From assembly GCA_934437985.1 (NCBI GenBank), contig CAKSBI010000012.1, positions 1-52,811 of the forward strand: a stretch of DNA of 52,811 bases, written 5' to 3'. The notes under the pieces were generated by a model, which saw nothing but the letters and a program-made list of their open reading frames with translations, was not told the DNA's origin and made no database searches. This document shows positions 14,203 through 23,115 of the stretch, one piece after another (within the stretch, counting starts at the first letter, position 1; every line of letters starts with the position of its first letter). The DNA comes from an uncultured Lachnospiraceae bacterium (lineage in GTDB: Bacteria; Bacillota; Clostridia; Lachnospirales; Lachnospiraceae). Position numbers and translations under genes: made by a program.

Positions 14203-15192
14203 TTGGAAGATAGATATAATGAGATACTTAGCCAGTATGATTTTGAGGTTACGGCAAGGTCAAGAATCCGTGGGGGTATTATGATTGAAACTGATGCCGG
14301 CTGTAAGATTGTAAAGGAGACAAAGACATCCGCAGGCAGGCTTGTATGGGAACATAAGGTTAAGTCGCATCTGAAAGAAGCGGGTTTTGGATATATTGAT
14401 TCATTTTGCCTGAACAGGGATAACAACATAAGCTCAATTGGGACAAATGGGCAGAGGTATGTCGTCAGGGACTGGTATCCGGGCAGTGAATGTGACATCC
14501 ATAATGTGAAGGATGTAAATGCTGCATCGGTTAATATGGCAGTTCTCCATAACTGTCTTAAGGGAATACCGCCTTATGAGTACAGTATGTGTGCCGGAGC
14601 GCAGGATATAGTGACAACATTAAAAAAACATAATAAAGAGCTTGGGCACATAAGGAATTATCTCAGGGCTAAAAAATATAAAAATGAATATGAAATGGCA
14701 CTTTTGCGCGCTTTTCCTGATTACTATAATATTGCGGCAGGCGTATTTGAATGTCTGGAATCAAGCAGGCTTAACGAGCTGATTCATTCTGCATGTAGGA
14801 AGCATGAGGTGATTCATGGTTCATATACATATCATAATATTATTATGTGTGGGGATTATATTGCTACAACGGTATTTGATAAATGTACATATGGATTGTG
14901 GCTTATGGACTTGTATTATTACATACGTAAGGTTATGGAGAAAAATGAATGGAATCCTGAGTATGGCCATGCAGTTTTATCAGGTTATGAAAGTGTCAGG
15001 TTAATTCCGGATGAGGAGAGGGCTATACTTGCAATGCTTTTACTGTATCCTGAAAAGTTCTGGAAGCTGGCAAGTTGCTATATGAATAGTAAAAAAACAT
15101 GGATACCTGGCAAGAATATGGAGAAACTTAATGCACTGTGTATCCAGAGGGACAGCAGGGAAAAATTTATAAAAGGAGAACTGTTGAAATAA
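14203..15192 (+). CDS. CotS-family spore coat protein, kinase-fold with altered catalytic loop
   Basis: A 329-aa protein of the CotS/YutH spore-coat family, which has the aminoglycoside-phosphotransferase/choline-kinase fold. The N-lobe contains IVKETKTSAGRLVWEHKV and QRYVVRDWYPGSECD; the C-lobe has the catalytic-loop position HGSYTYHN (205-212) and VFDKCTYGLWLMDLYYYIRKVMEK. In the fold the loop is normally H-G-D-x-x-x-x-N; here Ser207 replaces Asp, so it may be a pseudokinase. TTG start at 14203 with GGGAGGG at 14189-14195. In the spore it would sit in the coat; the Bacillus homologue is late mother-cell expressed. No good sigma-K or sigma-E promoter was found in 14044-14202. Confidence 0.8.
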   Translation: MEDRYNEILSQYDFEVTARSRIRGGIMIETDAGCKIVKETKTSAGRLVWEHKVKSHLKEAGFGYIDSFCLNRDNNISSIGTNGQRYVVRDWYPGSECDIHNVKDVNAASVNMAVLHNCLKGIPPYEYSMCAGAQDIVTTLKKHNKELGHIRNYLRAKKYKNEYEMALLRAFPDYYNIAAGVFECLESSRLNELIHSACRKHEVIHGSYTYHNIIMCGDYIATTVFDKCTYGLWLMDLYYYIRKVMEKNEWNPEYGHAVLSGYESVRLIPDEERAILAMLLLYPEKFWKLASCYMNSKKTWIPGKNMEKLNALCIQRDSREKFIKGELLK

Positions 15193-15212
15193 CAGATAAA
15201 ACTTGATATAAT
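15184..15212 (+). promoter_or_regulatory. sigma-A promoter of the PEGA lipoprotein
   Basis: TTGAAA (15184-15189), 17 bp, TATAAT (15207-15212) with TGA directly before the -10 (extended -10). It overlaps the stop codon of the cotS-like gene, so the following gene need not depend on cotS transcription. Confidence 0.7.
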
Positions 15213-15240
15213 ATAGTAATTAACCAAAGGAGGGTTCCGG

Positions 15241-16638
15241 GTGAAGAGATTGTATGTATTTATGACCGGAATTTTATTCGTAGTTATGTTACTTGTTTCC
15301 GGATGCTCCGGCAATGGGAGATCTCCGGAACCTGAGCAGACGCCAGGGGCAATAGAGGCTGCAGATGCCGGTATTACCGGTGTCCTTAAGGGGATTGATG
15401 ATACTGCGTCATTAGTTACAGTGTATGACATTGACAGTGGCTGTGATACTACTCTGCATATAACAGGAGGGACGCTTGTCTATAATCCTGATGGGGCACT
15501 TACAACTATAGCAGCGTTTGAAGCCGGAATGATCCTTACGGCGTCTTACAGTGCTGATACAATGAATGCACTGGAGATAAGAACATGCGGAGATGCATGG
15601 TGTTATAACGACATAGTTAACTGGTCGTATGATGTCACTGAGATGATTTTTAAGATAGCGGATACCAAGTACAGATATGATAATGCACTTGTTGTTCTTG
15701 ACGGAACATCAGTTCAGGATCTTGCGGGTCTTAATCCGGTGGACAAGCTGAGGGCATATGGAATCGGCAGGAATATTTATTCTCTTGTAGTCGAAAAGGG
15801 TCATGGATATATAAGGCCCGTATCGTATTCTGATTTTGTCGGAGGGGTTATGTATGTAGGTTACGAGCTTAACCAGCCGGTTACCGAGGATATGATAGTA
15901 GTAGTTCCCGAGGGCAGCTATGAAGTAACTATGCGGAGCGGGGATCTGACCGGTTCAAAGAAGATTGATATTGCGCGTAACCAGGAGACTGTGCTTGATA
16001 TGTCGGAATTCAGGCAGAAGCCTGATAATAAAGGACAGGTAATATTTGCTATATCACCGTTTGGGGCAGAATTATATCTTAATGGAAGACTTACTGATTA
16101 TGCAGAACCGATAGAACTTAATTATGGCAGGCATGATGTCCAGGTAGAACTTGCAGGGTATAAGACATATACAGGCATACTTGAAGTCAGGTCACCTAAC
16201 CCGACGATTGTAATTAATCTGTCGGAGGAGGCTGCTGATAGTCCGGATGATAATTCATCTGATAAAGGCAGCAGCAATACTGATACTGCTAATAACACTG
16301 ACAGCAGCGTTACAAGCCCGCCATCAGATAATACCTTGGCAACATCAGCTCCGGCATCAGATGCTTCCTCAGTTACAGCAACTGATAAGACAGATACATC
16401 GAAGAAGGATATAGAATATGATAAGGCGCATACTATCTCTGTCCAGGCACCGGCTGGCGCTGAGGTTTACCTAAATGGGGAGTACAAGGGCATTGCACCA
16501 TGTACATTTCCCAAGCAGATAGGTAACGAGACTATAACATTAAGCAGCAGTGGATACGTTACGAAAAGTTATACTGTTGCAATTGCCAATGATAATAAAG
16601 ATGTTACATGGAGCTTTCCGGCTCTTGTAAAAGAGTGA
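15241..16638 (+). CDS. PEGA-domain lipoprotein
   Basis: A 465-aa predicted lipoprotein: GTG start (AGGAGGG at 15229-15235), hydrophobic N-terminus and lipobox VSGC with Cys22. Residues about 40-255 form beta-rich repeats (TGVLKGIDDTASLVTVYDID...). Two PEGA domains follow: about 264-325 (ISPFGAELYLNGRLTDYAEPIELNYGRHDVQVELAGY) and 397-460 (VQAPAGAEVYLNGEYKGIAPCTFPKQIG). They are separated by a low-complexity Ser/Thr/Asp linker (about 329-395). PEGA domains are found in surface-layer and cell-surface proteins of bacteria and archaea and are thought to mediate protein contacts. It lies 43 bp before phosphoglucomutase, but a functional link is not evident. Confidence 0.8.
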   Translation: MKRLYVFMTGILFVVMLLVSGCSGNGRSPEPEQTPGAIEAADAGITGVLKGIDDTASLVTVYDIDSGCDTTLHITGGTLVYNPDGALTTIAAFEAGMILTASYSADTMNALEIRTCGDAWCYNDIVNWSYDVTEMIFKIADTKYRYDNALVVLDGTSVQDLAGLNPVDKLRAYGIGRNIYSLVVEKGHGYIRPVSYSDFVGGVMYVGYELNQPVTEDMIVVVPEGSYEVTMRSGDLTGSKKIDIARNQETVLDMSEFRQKPDNKGQVIFAISPFGAELYLNGRLTDYAEPIELNYGRHDVQVELAGYKTYTGILEVRSPNPTIVINLSEEAADSPDDNSSDKGSSNTDTANNTDSSVTSPPSDNTLATSAPASDASSVTATDKTDTSKKDIEYDKAHTISVQAPAGAEVYLNGEYKGIAPCTFPKQIGNETITLSSSGYVTKSYTVAIANDNKDVTWSFPALVKE

Positions 16639-16681
16639 ACTTAGATTTGAATAATCATATTATAACAGGAGGTACCTTCAG

Positions 16682-18418
16682 ATGGGATATATGGAGATAT
16701 ATAATGAATGGCTTAATGGGGATTGCTTTGATGCGGAGACCAAAGCAGAGCTTAAGTCTATAGCAGGTGATGAAAAGGAGATTCAGGAGCGTTTTTACAA
16801 GGAACTTGAATTTGGAACAGCAGGCCTGAGGGGAATTATCGGAGCAGGCACCAACAGAATGAACATATATACAGTTGGCAAAGCTACGCAGGGACTTGCT
16901 GATTACATTAATGCTAATGGTGGTGACAATAAAAGTGTTGTTATAGCATATGATTCAAGAAGAATGTCACCTGAGTTTGCTGTGGCATCAGCACTCTGCC
17001 TTGCAGCTAACGGAATTAAGGCGTATGTATTTGAGAGCCTGCGGCCTACCCCGGAGCTTTCATATGCGGTAAGAAAGCTTGGCTGTATTGCAGGTATCAA
17101 TATCACAGCAAGCCATAATCCGCCTGAATATAATGGATATAAGGTATACTGGGAGGATGGGGCGCAGATAACCCCGCCACATGATACAGGCATTATGGAC
17201 AGGGTTAAGGCTATAACAGATTACTCTGTCATTAAGACAATGGATAAGGACAAGGCTGTAGAAGCCGGTCTTTATGAAGTGATCGGGGCAGAGGTTGATG
17301 ATTCTTATATTGCCGAGCTTAAGAAGCTTATAATCCACAAAGAATGTATTGATGAGATGGGAAAAGAGCTTAAGATAGTATACACTCCGCTTCATGGAAC
17401 CGGTAATATTCCGGTTAGAAGAATTCTTGCTGAGCTTGGATTCGAGAACGTATATGTTGTTCCGGAACAGGAGCTTCCGGATGGGGAATTCCCAACAGTA
17501 AGTTATCCTAATCCTGAATCAGCCGAAGCATTTGAGCTTGCCCTTAAGCTTGCTAAGGAAAAGGATGCTGATATTGTACTCGCAACGGATCCTGATGCTG
17601 ACAGGCTTGGTGTGTATGTTAAGGATAGTGCTTCAGGAGAATATATATCACTTACAGGTAATATGTCAGGATGCCTTATTGGTGATTATGAGATAGGACA
17701 GCGCAAGGAGACTGCCGGACTTCCTGCGGATGGAAAGCTTATTAAGACAATAGTATCAACTAATATGGCAGATGCAATTGCCAGGTATTATGGAGTTGAC
17801 CTTATAGAGGTTCTTACCGGATTCAAGTATATCGGACAGCAGATACTTGGTTTTGAGACCTCAGGCAGGGGAGAGTATCTGTTTGGATTTGAAGAAAGCT
17901 ATGGATGTCTGGTTGGAACCCATGCGCGTGATAAGGATGCCGTAGTTGCAACAATGAAGTTATGTGAGGCGGCTGCATATTATAAGACTAAGAATATGAC
18001 GCTGTGGGATGCAATGCTTGCCATGTACGACAGATATGGATACTATAAGGATGATGTTAAGGCTGTATCATTCCAGGGACGTGAAGGAATAATGAAGATA
18101 CAGAGTATTATGAAGAGTCTCAGACAGATGCCGCCTGAGCGTGTAGGGGATTATACGGTAACAGCTGTCCGTGATTACAAGAATAATACAATTACTGATG
18201 TTAAGTCAGGAGAGGTTAAGGAGACGGGACTTCCGATCTCTGATGTTCTTTACTTTGATATGAGTGATAATGCATGGCTTTGTGTAAGACCGTCGGGTAC
18301 AGAGCCAAAGGTTAAGTTCTATTATGGTGTTACAGGAAGCAGTCTTGAGGATGCTGATAAAAAGTCTGCTGAGCTTGCTAAGGAAGTAATGAAGATTATA
18401 GATAATGTATTGCAATAA
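16682..18418 (+). CDS. pgcA: phosphoglucomutase/phosphomannomutase (alpha-D-phosphohexomutase)
   Basis: A 578-aa cytoplasmic enzyme interconverting glucose-1-phosphate and glucose-6-phosphate through a phosphoserine. The four family signatures are present: active-site loop TASHNP (142-147, Ser144), the metal loop DPDADR (303-308), the sugar-specificity loop GFEESYGCLVG, and the phosphate-binding loop RPSGTEPKVKFYY near the C-terminus. Length and the extra early motif EFGTAGLRG match the long PgcA-type mutases. AGGAGG at 16669-16674 sets the ATG. It is followed 48 bp later by glgB, so the pair probably joins central sugar phosphates to glycogen synthesis. Confidence 0.93.
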   Translation: MGYMEIYNEWLNGDCFDAETKAELKSIAGDEKEIQERFYKELEFGTAGLRGIIGAGTNRMNIYTVGKATQGLADYINANGGDNKSVVIAYDSRRMSPEFAVASALCLAANGIKAYVFESLRPTPELSYAVRKLGCIAGINITASHNPPEYNGYKVYWEDGAQITPPHDTGIMDRVKAITDYSVIKTMDKDKAVEAGLYEVIGAEVDDSYIAELKKLIIHKECIDEMGKELKIVYTPLHGTGNIPVRRILAELGFENVYVVPEQELPDGEFPTVSYPNPESAEAFELALKLAKEKDADIVLATDPDADRLGVYVKDSASGEYISLTGNMSGCLIGDYEIGQRKETAGLPADGKLIKTIVSTNMADAIARYYGVDLIEVLTGFKYIGQQILGFETSGRGEYLFGFEESYGCLVGTHARDKDAVVATMKLCEAAAYYKTKNMTLWDAMLAMYDRYGYYKDDVKAVSFQGREGIMKIQSIMKSLRQMPPERVGDYTVTAVRDYKNNTITDVKSGEVKETGLPISDVLYFDMSDNAWLCVRPSGTEPKVKFYYGVTGSSLEDADKKSAELAKEVMKIIDNVLQ

Positions 18419-18466
18419 ACGGAGCGTATTATTCCGAATATACTATATTATACGGGAGTTGATAGG

Positions 18467-20698
18467 GTGCTTGACAGATTTAGAGAATGGATTAACTGGG
18501 ATTGTTACAATGAGATAATATCTGAGAGATGTGATGAGCCACAGAAGGTTCTTGGTCTGCACAGGTATAAGGGTGGACAGACAGCAGCAGTGTTCAGGCC
18601 ATACGCCAGGGCAGTCAGTATCATTGATACTGATACTGATAAGATATATGAGCTTCAGGAGATTGATGATAAGGGCTTCTATGGTGCGTATATTGAAGAA
18701 GGACAGATCGTTAATTATAAGGTTCGTGTAACATACAGGGAAGATGATATAATTGAATACATTGATCCGTATTGTTTTGACAACGTTATAGGCGAGCTTG
18801 ATATATATCTGTTTTCTGAAGGAAATCATCGTGACATATACAAAAAGCTTGGTGCACATCCAATGAAGCTTAACGGTGTACAGGGTACCATGTTTGCTGT
18901 CTGGGCACCTGGTGCAAAGGGCGTAAGTGTCGTTGGAAGCTTCAATATGTGGGACGGAAAGCTGCATCAGATGAGACGGCATAAGACAGGCGGAATATAT
19001 GAGCTGTTTATACCGGGTGTCGGTGATGGTGCCATATATAAGTATAAGATAGCTACAGGCAGTGACGAACAGATATACAAGTCAGATCCATATGGCAATT
19101 ATGCTGAGGTCAGACCGGGTAATGCTTCTGTAGTATATGATATTAATCAATATCATTGGAATGATGTGAAATGGATCACCGGACGCAGGGCTATTGACCG
19201 TGATGCAAGGAGGCACATGCCTATGACAATATATGAGTGTCATATAGGCTCCTGGCGTAAGCATGATGATGGAACCGAGGATGGCTTCTATTCATACAGG
19301 GAAGCTGCGGAGGCGCTTGGTGAGTATCTTGTGTCAATGAATTATACGCACGTTGAGCTTATGGGTATTGCAGAATATCCGTTTGATGGTTCATGGGGAT
19401 ATCAGGTTGTAGGTTACTATGCACCTACGAGCAGGTATGGTACTCCGGCTGATTTTAAGTACTTTGTTGATCATATGCACGGTCTTGGAATAGGGGTGAT
19501 ACTTGACTGGGTACCGGCACATTTTCCAAAGGATGCGCATGGGCTTGCCAGATTTGATGGAACACCATTATATGAGCACCCGGACCCAAGAAGGGGAGAG
19601 CATCCGGACTGGGGAACTTATATATTTGATTATGCACGTAACGAGGTCAGTAATTTTCTTATCTCCAATGCACTGTTCTGGGTAAGGGAATACCATATTG
19701 ACGGATTAAGGGTAGATGCGGTTGCCTCAATGCTGTATCTTGATTATGGAAAAAATGATGGTGAATGGCTTCCTAACCGTGATGGTGGCAATGAGAATTA
19801 TGATGCGGTTGCATTGCTAAGAAAGCTGAACAGTATCGTTCCTAAGGAAGAACCCGGTGTATATATCATCGCGGAAGAATCTACTGCATGGGCAGGCGTA
19901 ACCGCACCAACTGAATTTAATGGGCTTGGTTTTCTTTTCAAATGGAATATGGGCTGGATGAATGACTTCCTGGAATATATGAAGATGGACCCATTATTCA
20001 GATCCGGTAACCATAGAAAATTATGCTTTAGTATGATGTATGCTTACAGTGAGAATTTTATTCAGGTGTTGTCACATGATGAAGTTGTCCATGGTAAGGC
20101 ATCCATGATATATAAGATGCCGGGAGATATGAAGGATAAGTTTGCTAATCTGAGAACAGCATATGGCTTTATGTATGGACATCCGGGCAAGAAGCTGTTG
20201 TTTATGGGTCAGGAATTTGCACAGACAAGAGAGTGGAGTGAAGCAAGGGAGCTTGATTGGGATCTGCTTGATTTTCCGGCTCATGCAGGGATGCAGAGTT
20301 ATATGAAAGAGCTTAACAGGCTGTATAAGACATATGATGCATTTAGTTACAATGACTGTGATCCAATGGGCTTTGAGTGGATGAATTGTGATGACAGCAG
20401 TAATAGTACGGTAACGTTTGTCAGAAGAGGCAGGGCTTCTGAGGGACAGTTGCTGTTTATATGTAATTTTACGCCGGTGCTGCATGAGGATTACACAATA
20501 CCAGTGCCGTGTAAAGGAAGCTATTCACTATTGCTGAATTCGGATGATGCAAAGTATGGTGGGAGCTCGGTACCGGTGCCCGCCGCAGTAAAGGCAGATA
20601 AGATTGCATGTGGAGGTCAGAAGTATTCAATTAAGATTGATGTTCCTCCATTATCAACAGTTGTATTTAAGTTTAACTATAAGGGGGATAAAAAATGA
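18467..20698 (+). CDS. glgB: 1,4-alpha-glucan branching enzyme
   Basis: A 743-aa GH13 branching enzyme that creates alpha-1,6 branches in glycogen. Order of domains: an N-terminal module (about 1-115, LGLHRYKGGQTAAVFRPYA), a CBM48-type domain (about 125-225, MFAVWAPGAKGVSVVGSFNMWDG), the TIM barrel with DWVPAHFPKD, GLRVDAVASM (nucleophile Asp417), IIAEESTAW (acid/base Glu470) and LSHDEVVHGK (Asp538), and a C-terminal beta domain. GTG start at 18467 with GGGAG at 18454-18458. The stop overlaps the next gene by ATGA, so translation of the two is coupled. Confidence 0.95.
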   Translation: MLDRFREWINWDCYNEIISERCDEPQKVLGLHRYKGGQTAAVFRPYARAVSIIDTDTDKIYELQEIDDKGFYGAYIEEGQIVNYKVRVTYREDDIIEYIDPYCFDNVIGELDIYLFSEGNHRDIYKKLGAHPMKLNGVQGTMFAVWAPGAKGVSVVGSFNMWDGKLHQMRRHKTGGIYELFIPGVGDGAIYKYKIATGSDEQIYKSDPYGNYAEVRPGNASVVYDINQYHWNDVKWITGRRAIDRDARRHMPMTIYECHIGSWRKHDDGTEDGFYSYREAAEALGEYLVSMNYTHVELMGIAEYPFDGSWGYQVVGYYAPTSRYGTPADFKYFVDHMHGLGIGVILDWVPAHFPKDAHGLARFDGTPLYEHPDPRRGEHPDWGTYIFDYARNEVSNFLISNALFWVREYHIDGLRVDAVASMLYLDYGKNDGEWLPNRDGGNENYDAVALLRKLNSIVPKEEPGVYIIAEESTAWAGVTAPTEFNGLGFLFKWNMGWMNDFLEYMKMDPLFRSGNHRKLCFSMMYAYSENFIQVLSHDEVVHGKASMIYKMPGDMKDKFANLRTAYGFMYGHPGKKLLFMGQEFAQTREWSEARELDWDLLDFPAHAGMQSYMKELNRLYKTYDAFSYNDCDPMGFEWMNCDDSSNSTVTFVRRGRASEGQLLFICNFTPVLHEDYTIPVPCKGSYSLLLNSDDAKYGGSSVPVPAAVKADKIACGGQKYSIKIDVPPLSTVVFKFNYKGDKK

Positions 20699-21777
20699 TA
20701 TTTGTCAGAGTTGATGATTTGAAACCGGGGATGCGTCTTGGTAAGCCAATCTATAATAAGAGCGGTGTACTGTTGCATGAGAGGAATAGCAGACTGACTA
20801 TGCAGAGTATATATGGAGTTAAGAACTTTGGGTTGTTTGGGTTGTATATCCTTGAACCTGCGGAGCCGCTTCCGCCGATGACCGATGATGATATACAGTT
20901 TGAGCGTTTTCAGACAGTATCAGTATTCAGTATACGTGATGATCTTAAGCTTATGGCAGAAGGTAAAGAGCCTAAGACACTGGAATGGCTTGTTAATGTG
21001 ATCATTAAGAACTACGGAGGACTTGACAGGAAAATCAACTTTGTACAAAATCTGAGAAGCTCTGATGATTTTATATATAAGCATTCATTAAATGTTGCTA
21101 TTCTGTGCGCTATGATTTCTAATAATATAGGAGTTTCGCCATCCGTACAGAATGCCATTGTTAAGGCTGCTGTAATTCATGATGTTGGTCAGCTTAAGTT
21201 CCCTAATGGTTTTAACAATCTGGCCGAGTTAAACGCAGATGAGAAGCTGCTGGTCAGAAAGAATACTAATGATGTTGTTCAGGCACTTGATATTGACCCA
21301 AATGTTAAAAGGCTTGTCCTTAAGCTTCATGAAAATATTATCGGGGAAGACGAAGGCAGTGTATCTGTGCTGGATGATGAGGCACTTGATATTCTTTATG
21401 TTGCACATACCTATGACAGGCTGACAGCAATGACATCGTATTCAGAGCCTACATCTGAGATTATGGCTATAAGGGAATTGATGGACCATGACAGAAAATA
21501 TAATCCAAAGGTTGTTAATGCCCTTATTAAGAGCATTAATATTATGAATACAGGGGTATGTGTTGAGCTTACCAATAAGAAAAAAGGACTTGTTATTACT
21601 GAGAATAAGGAATCGATAATGAGACCCGTAATATTGTGTTTTGATGATAACGAGATATATGACCTTTCCAATGATAATGTATATAGCGAGGTACGTGTAC
21701 TTGATGTTATGAAAACTATGGATAACAGAATTAAAATGGACATAGATCTGGCTAAAAGTAAGCTTCTTGAATTATAA
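20695..21777 (+). CDS. HD-domain protein resembling a degenerate HD-GYP phosphodiesterase
   Basis: A 360-aa protein. The N-terminal about 110 residues (VRVDDLKPGMRLGKPIYNKSGVLLHERN...) match the region that precedes many HD-GYP domains. The HD part shows H130 (KHSLNVAILCAMI), the H162-D163 pair (VIHDVGQLKFP) and AHTYDRLTAMTSYSEP, but the HHExxDGxGYP loop is replaced by LKLHENIIGEDEGSVSVLDD and the HPxxG helix is lost. It may therefore still bind metal, but cyclic di-GMP hydrolysis is doubtful. AAGGGGG precedes the ATG, which overlaps the glgB stop by 4 bp. The pairing with glgB suggests a role tied to glycogen branching or its regulation; this is inference. Confidence 0.7.
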   Translation: MIFVRVDDLKPGMRLGKPIYNKSGVLLHERNSRLTMQSIYGVKNFGLFGLYILEPAEPLPPMTDDDIQFERFQTVSVFSIRDDLKLMAEGKEPKTLEWLVNVIIKNYGGLDRKINFVQNLRSSDDFIYKHSLNVAILCAMISNNIGVSPSVQNAIVKAAVIHDVGQLKFPNGFNNLAELNADEKLLVRKNTNDVVQALDIDPNVKRLVLKLHENIIGEDEGSVSVLDDEALDILYVAHTYDRLTAMTSYSEPTSEIMAIRELMDHDRKYNPKVVNALIKSINIMNTGVCVELTNKKKGLVITENKESIMRPVILCFDDNEIYDLSNDNVYSEVRVLDVMKTMDNRIKMDIDLAKSKLLEL

Positions 21778-21810
21778 AGGGCTATAAAAAATTATAAATG
21801 ACTATAAAAC

Positions 21811-21902
21811 AGGGCTGCCACAGTAATAAAATCTTACATATATAGCAAAATAATAACAACGTATTCTATATAGTATATGATGTTCATTAATGTGGCAGCC
21901 CT
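21811..21902 (-). terminator. long-loop terminator between the HD gene and prs
   Basis: AGGGCTGCCACA (21811-21822) pairs perfectly with TGTGGCAGCCCT (21891-21902) across a 68-nt AT-rich loop that can itself pair (TATATAG with CTATATA). On the minus strand the stem is followed by GTTTTATAG, fitting the end of the leftward murC/dnaD/dnaI/prs run. Confidence 0.6.
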
Positions 21903-21942
21903 GCAAAGTTATATTATTTCTTGTGATACTTTCTGCAATATA

Positions 21943-23115
21943 TTATCTCTGGTGATACTTCTTAAGTACCTTCTGGATTCTCTCTGTTGGATTGAGCAGC
22001 TTATTGATAGAAGAATCATGGTTTAATGTATCAATTAACAATGCAATATACTTACTCATATCTACGTTGATGTAGTACTCCTTGGAGAGAAGCTCTTCGG
22101 TCTGGTATACAAGATTAGTTGTAAGTACCCTGTATAAAAGTCCGCTTTCATAAGCTTCATCAAAGTGCTTAAGCCCATTGGTGAACAGACCAAATGTGGC
22201 TGCAACAAATATTCTGTTGGCCTTACGTCTTTTAAGCTCCCTTGCCACGTCGAGGACGCTTTCACCGGATGATACCATATCGTCAATGATTATGACATCC
22301 TTTCCTTCTACATCTGTACCAAGGAATTCGTGTGCAACTATAGGGTTGCGGCCATTAACAATTGTTGAATAATCCCTTCTCTTGTAGAACATTCCGACAT
22401 CAATTCCAAGTACATTGGCAAAATATACGGCACGGCTCATTGCACCTTCATCAGGACTTATGATCATCATGTGTTTTGCATCAAGTGATATGTCAGGTAC
22501 ATTTTTGAGGATTGCTTTAATAAACTGATATATAGGCTGTACGGTCTCGAAACTTTTGAGTGGAATTGCATTCTGGACTCTTGGGTCGTGGGCGTCAAAT
22601 GTCAGGATACTTTCAACACCCATATCGGTAAGCTCCTGGAGTGCAAGTGCACAGTCAAGAGATTCTCGTGCGCTTCTTTTGTGCTGTCTGCTTTCGTATA
22701 GGAAAGGCATGATTACAGTGATACGGCGGGCTTTTCCACCAACGGCTGCAATAATACGTTTGAGATCCTGATAATGATCATCAGGTGACATATGATTCTC
22801 AAAGCCGCATACTGAATAGGTGAGATTGTAATTACATACATCTACGAGAATATAGAGATCCATTCCACGTACAGACTCTTTGATAATACCCTTGGCTTCA
22901 CCTGAACCAAAGCGCGGGCATACACAGTCTACGAGGTAGGAATCCTTTTTATAGCTGGTAAATGCAGCATCGGAATCGTGCTTGTGTTCCCTGTCGGTTC
23001 TCCAGTCAACAATGTAATCATTAACCCTGTTACCTATTGTCCTGCTGCTTTCAAGTGCAATAAGTCCGAGTTCTCCAAAAGGGATTTTTTCTGTATAAGA
23101 CTCATCTAAACTCAT
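21943..23115 (-). CDS. prs: ribose-phosphate pyrophosphokinase (long clostridial form)
   Basis: A 390-aa PRPP synthetase, which transfers pyrophosphate from ATP to ribose-5-phosphate. Recognisable segments, though divergent: VDCVCPRFGSGEAKGIIKESVRGMDLYIL, MPFLYESRQHKRSARESLDCALALQEL, LTFDAHDPRVQNAIPL, ISPDEGAMSRA, a flexible-loop KRRDYS and the PRPP loop DVIIIDDMVSSGESVLDV. It is about 75 residues longer than the usual 315-aa enzyme, with an extended N-terminus and a C-terminal tail after the catalytic core. The start overlaps the stop of the helicase-loader gene (ATGA at 23112-23115), so it is the last gene of the dnaD-dnaI-prs run. This could be a paralogue beside a canonical Prs elsewhere. 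Confidence 0.88.
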   Translation of the reverse strand: MSLDESYTEKIPFGELGLIALESSRTIGNRVNDYIVDWRTDREHKHDSDAAFTSYKKDSYLVDCVCPRFGSGEAKGIIKESVRGMDLYILVDVCNYNLTYSVCGFENHMSPDDHYQDLKRIIAAVGGKARRITVIMPFLYESRQHKRSARESLDCALALQELTDMGVESILTFDAHDPRVQNAIPLKSFETVQPIYQFIKAILKNVPDISLDAKHMMIISPDEGAMSRAVYFANVLGIDVGMFYKRRDYSTIVNGRNPIVAHEFLGTDVEGKDVIIIDDMVSSGESVLDVARELKRRKANRIFVAATFGLFTNGLKHFDEAYESGLLYRVLTTNLVYQTEELLSKEYYINVDMSKYIALLIDTLNHDSSINKLLNPTERIQKVLKKYHQR

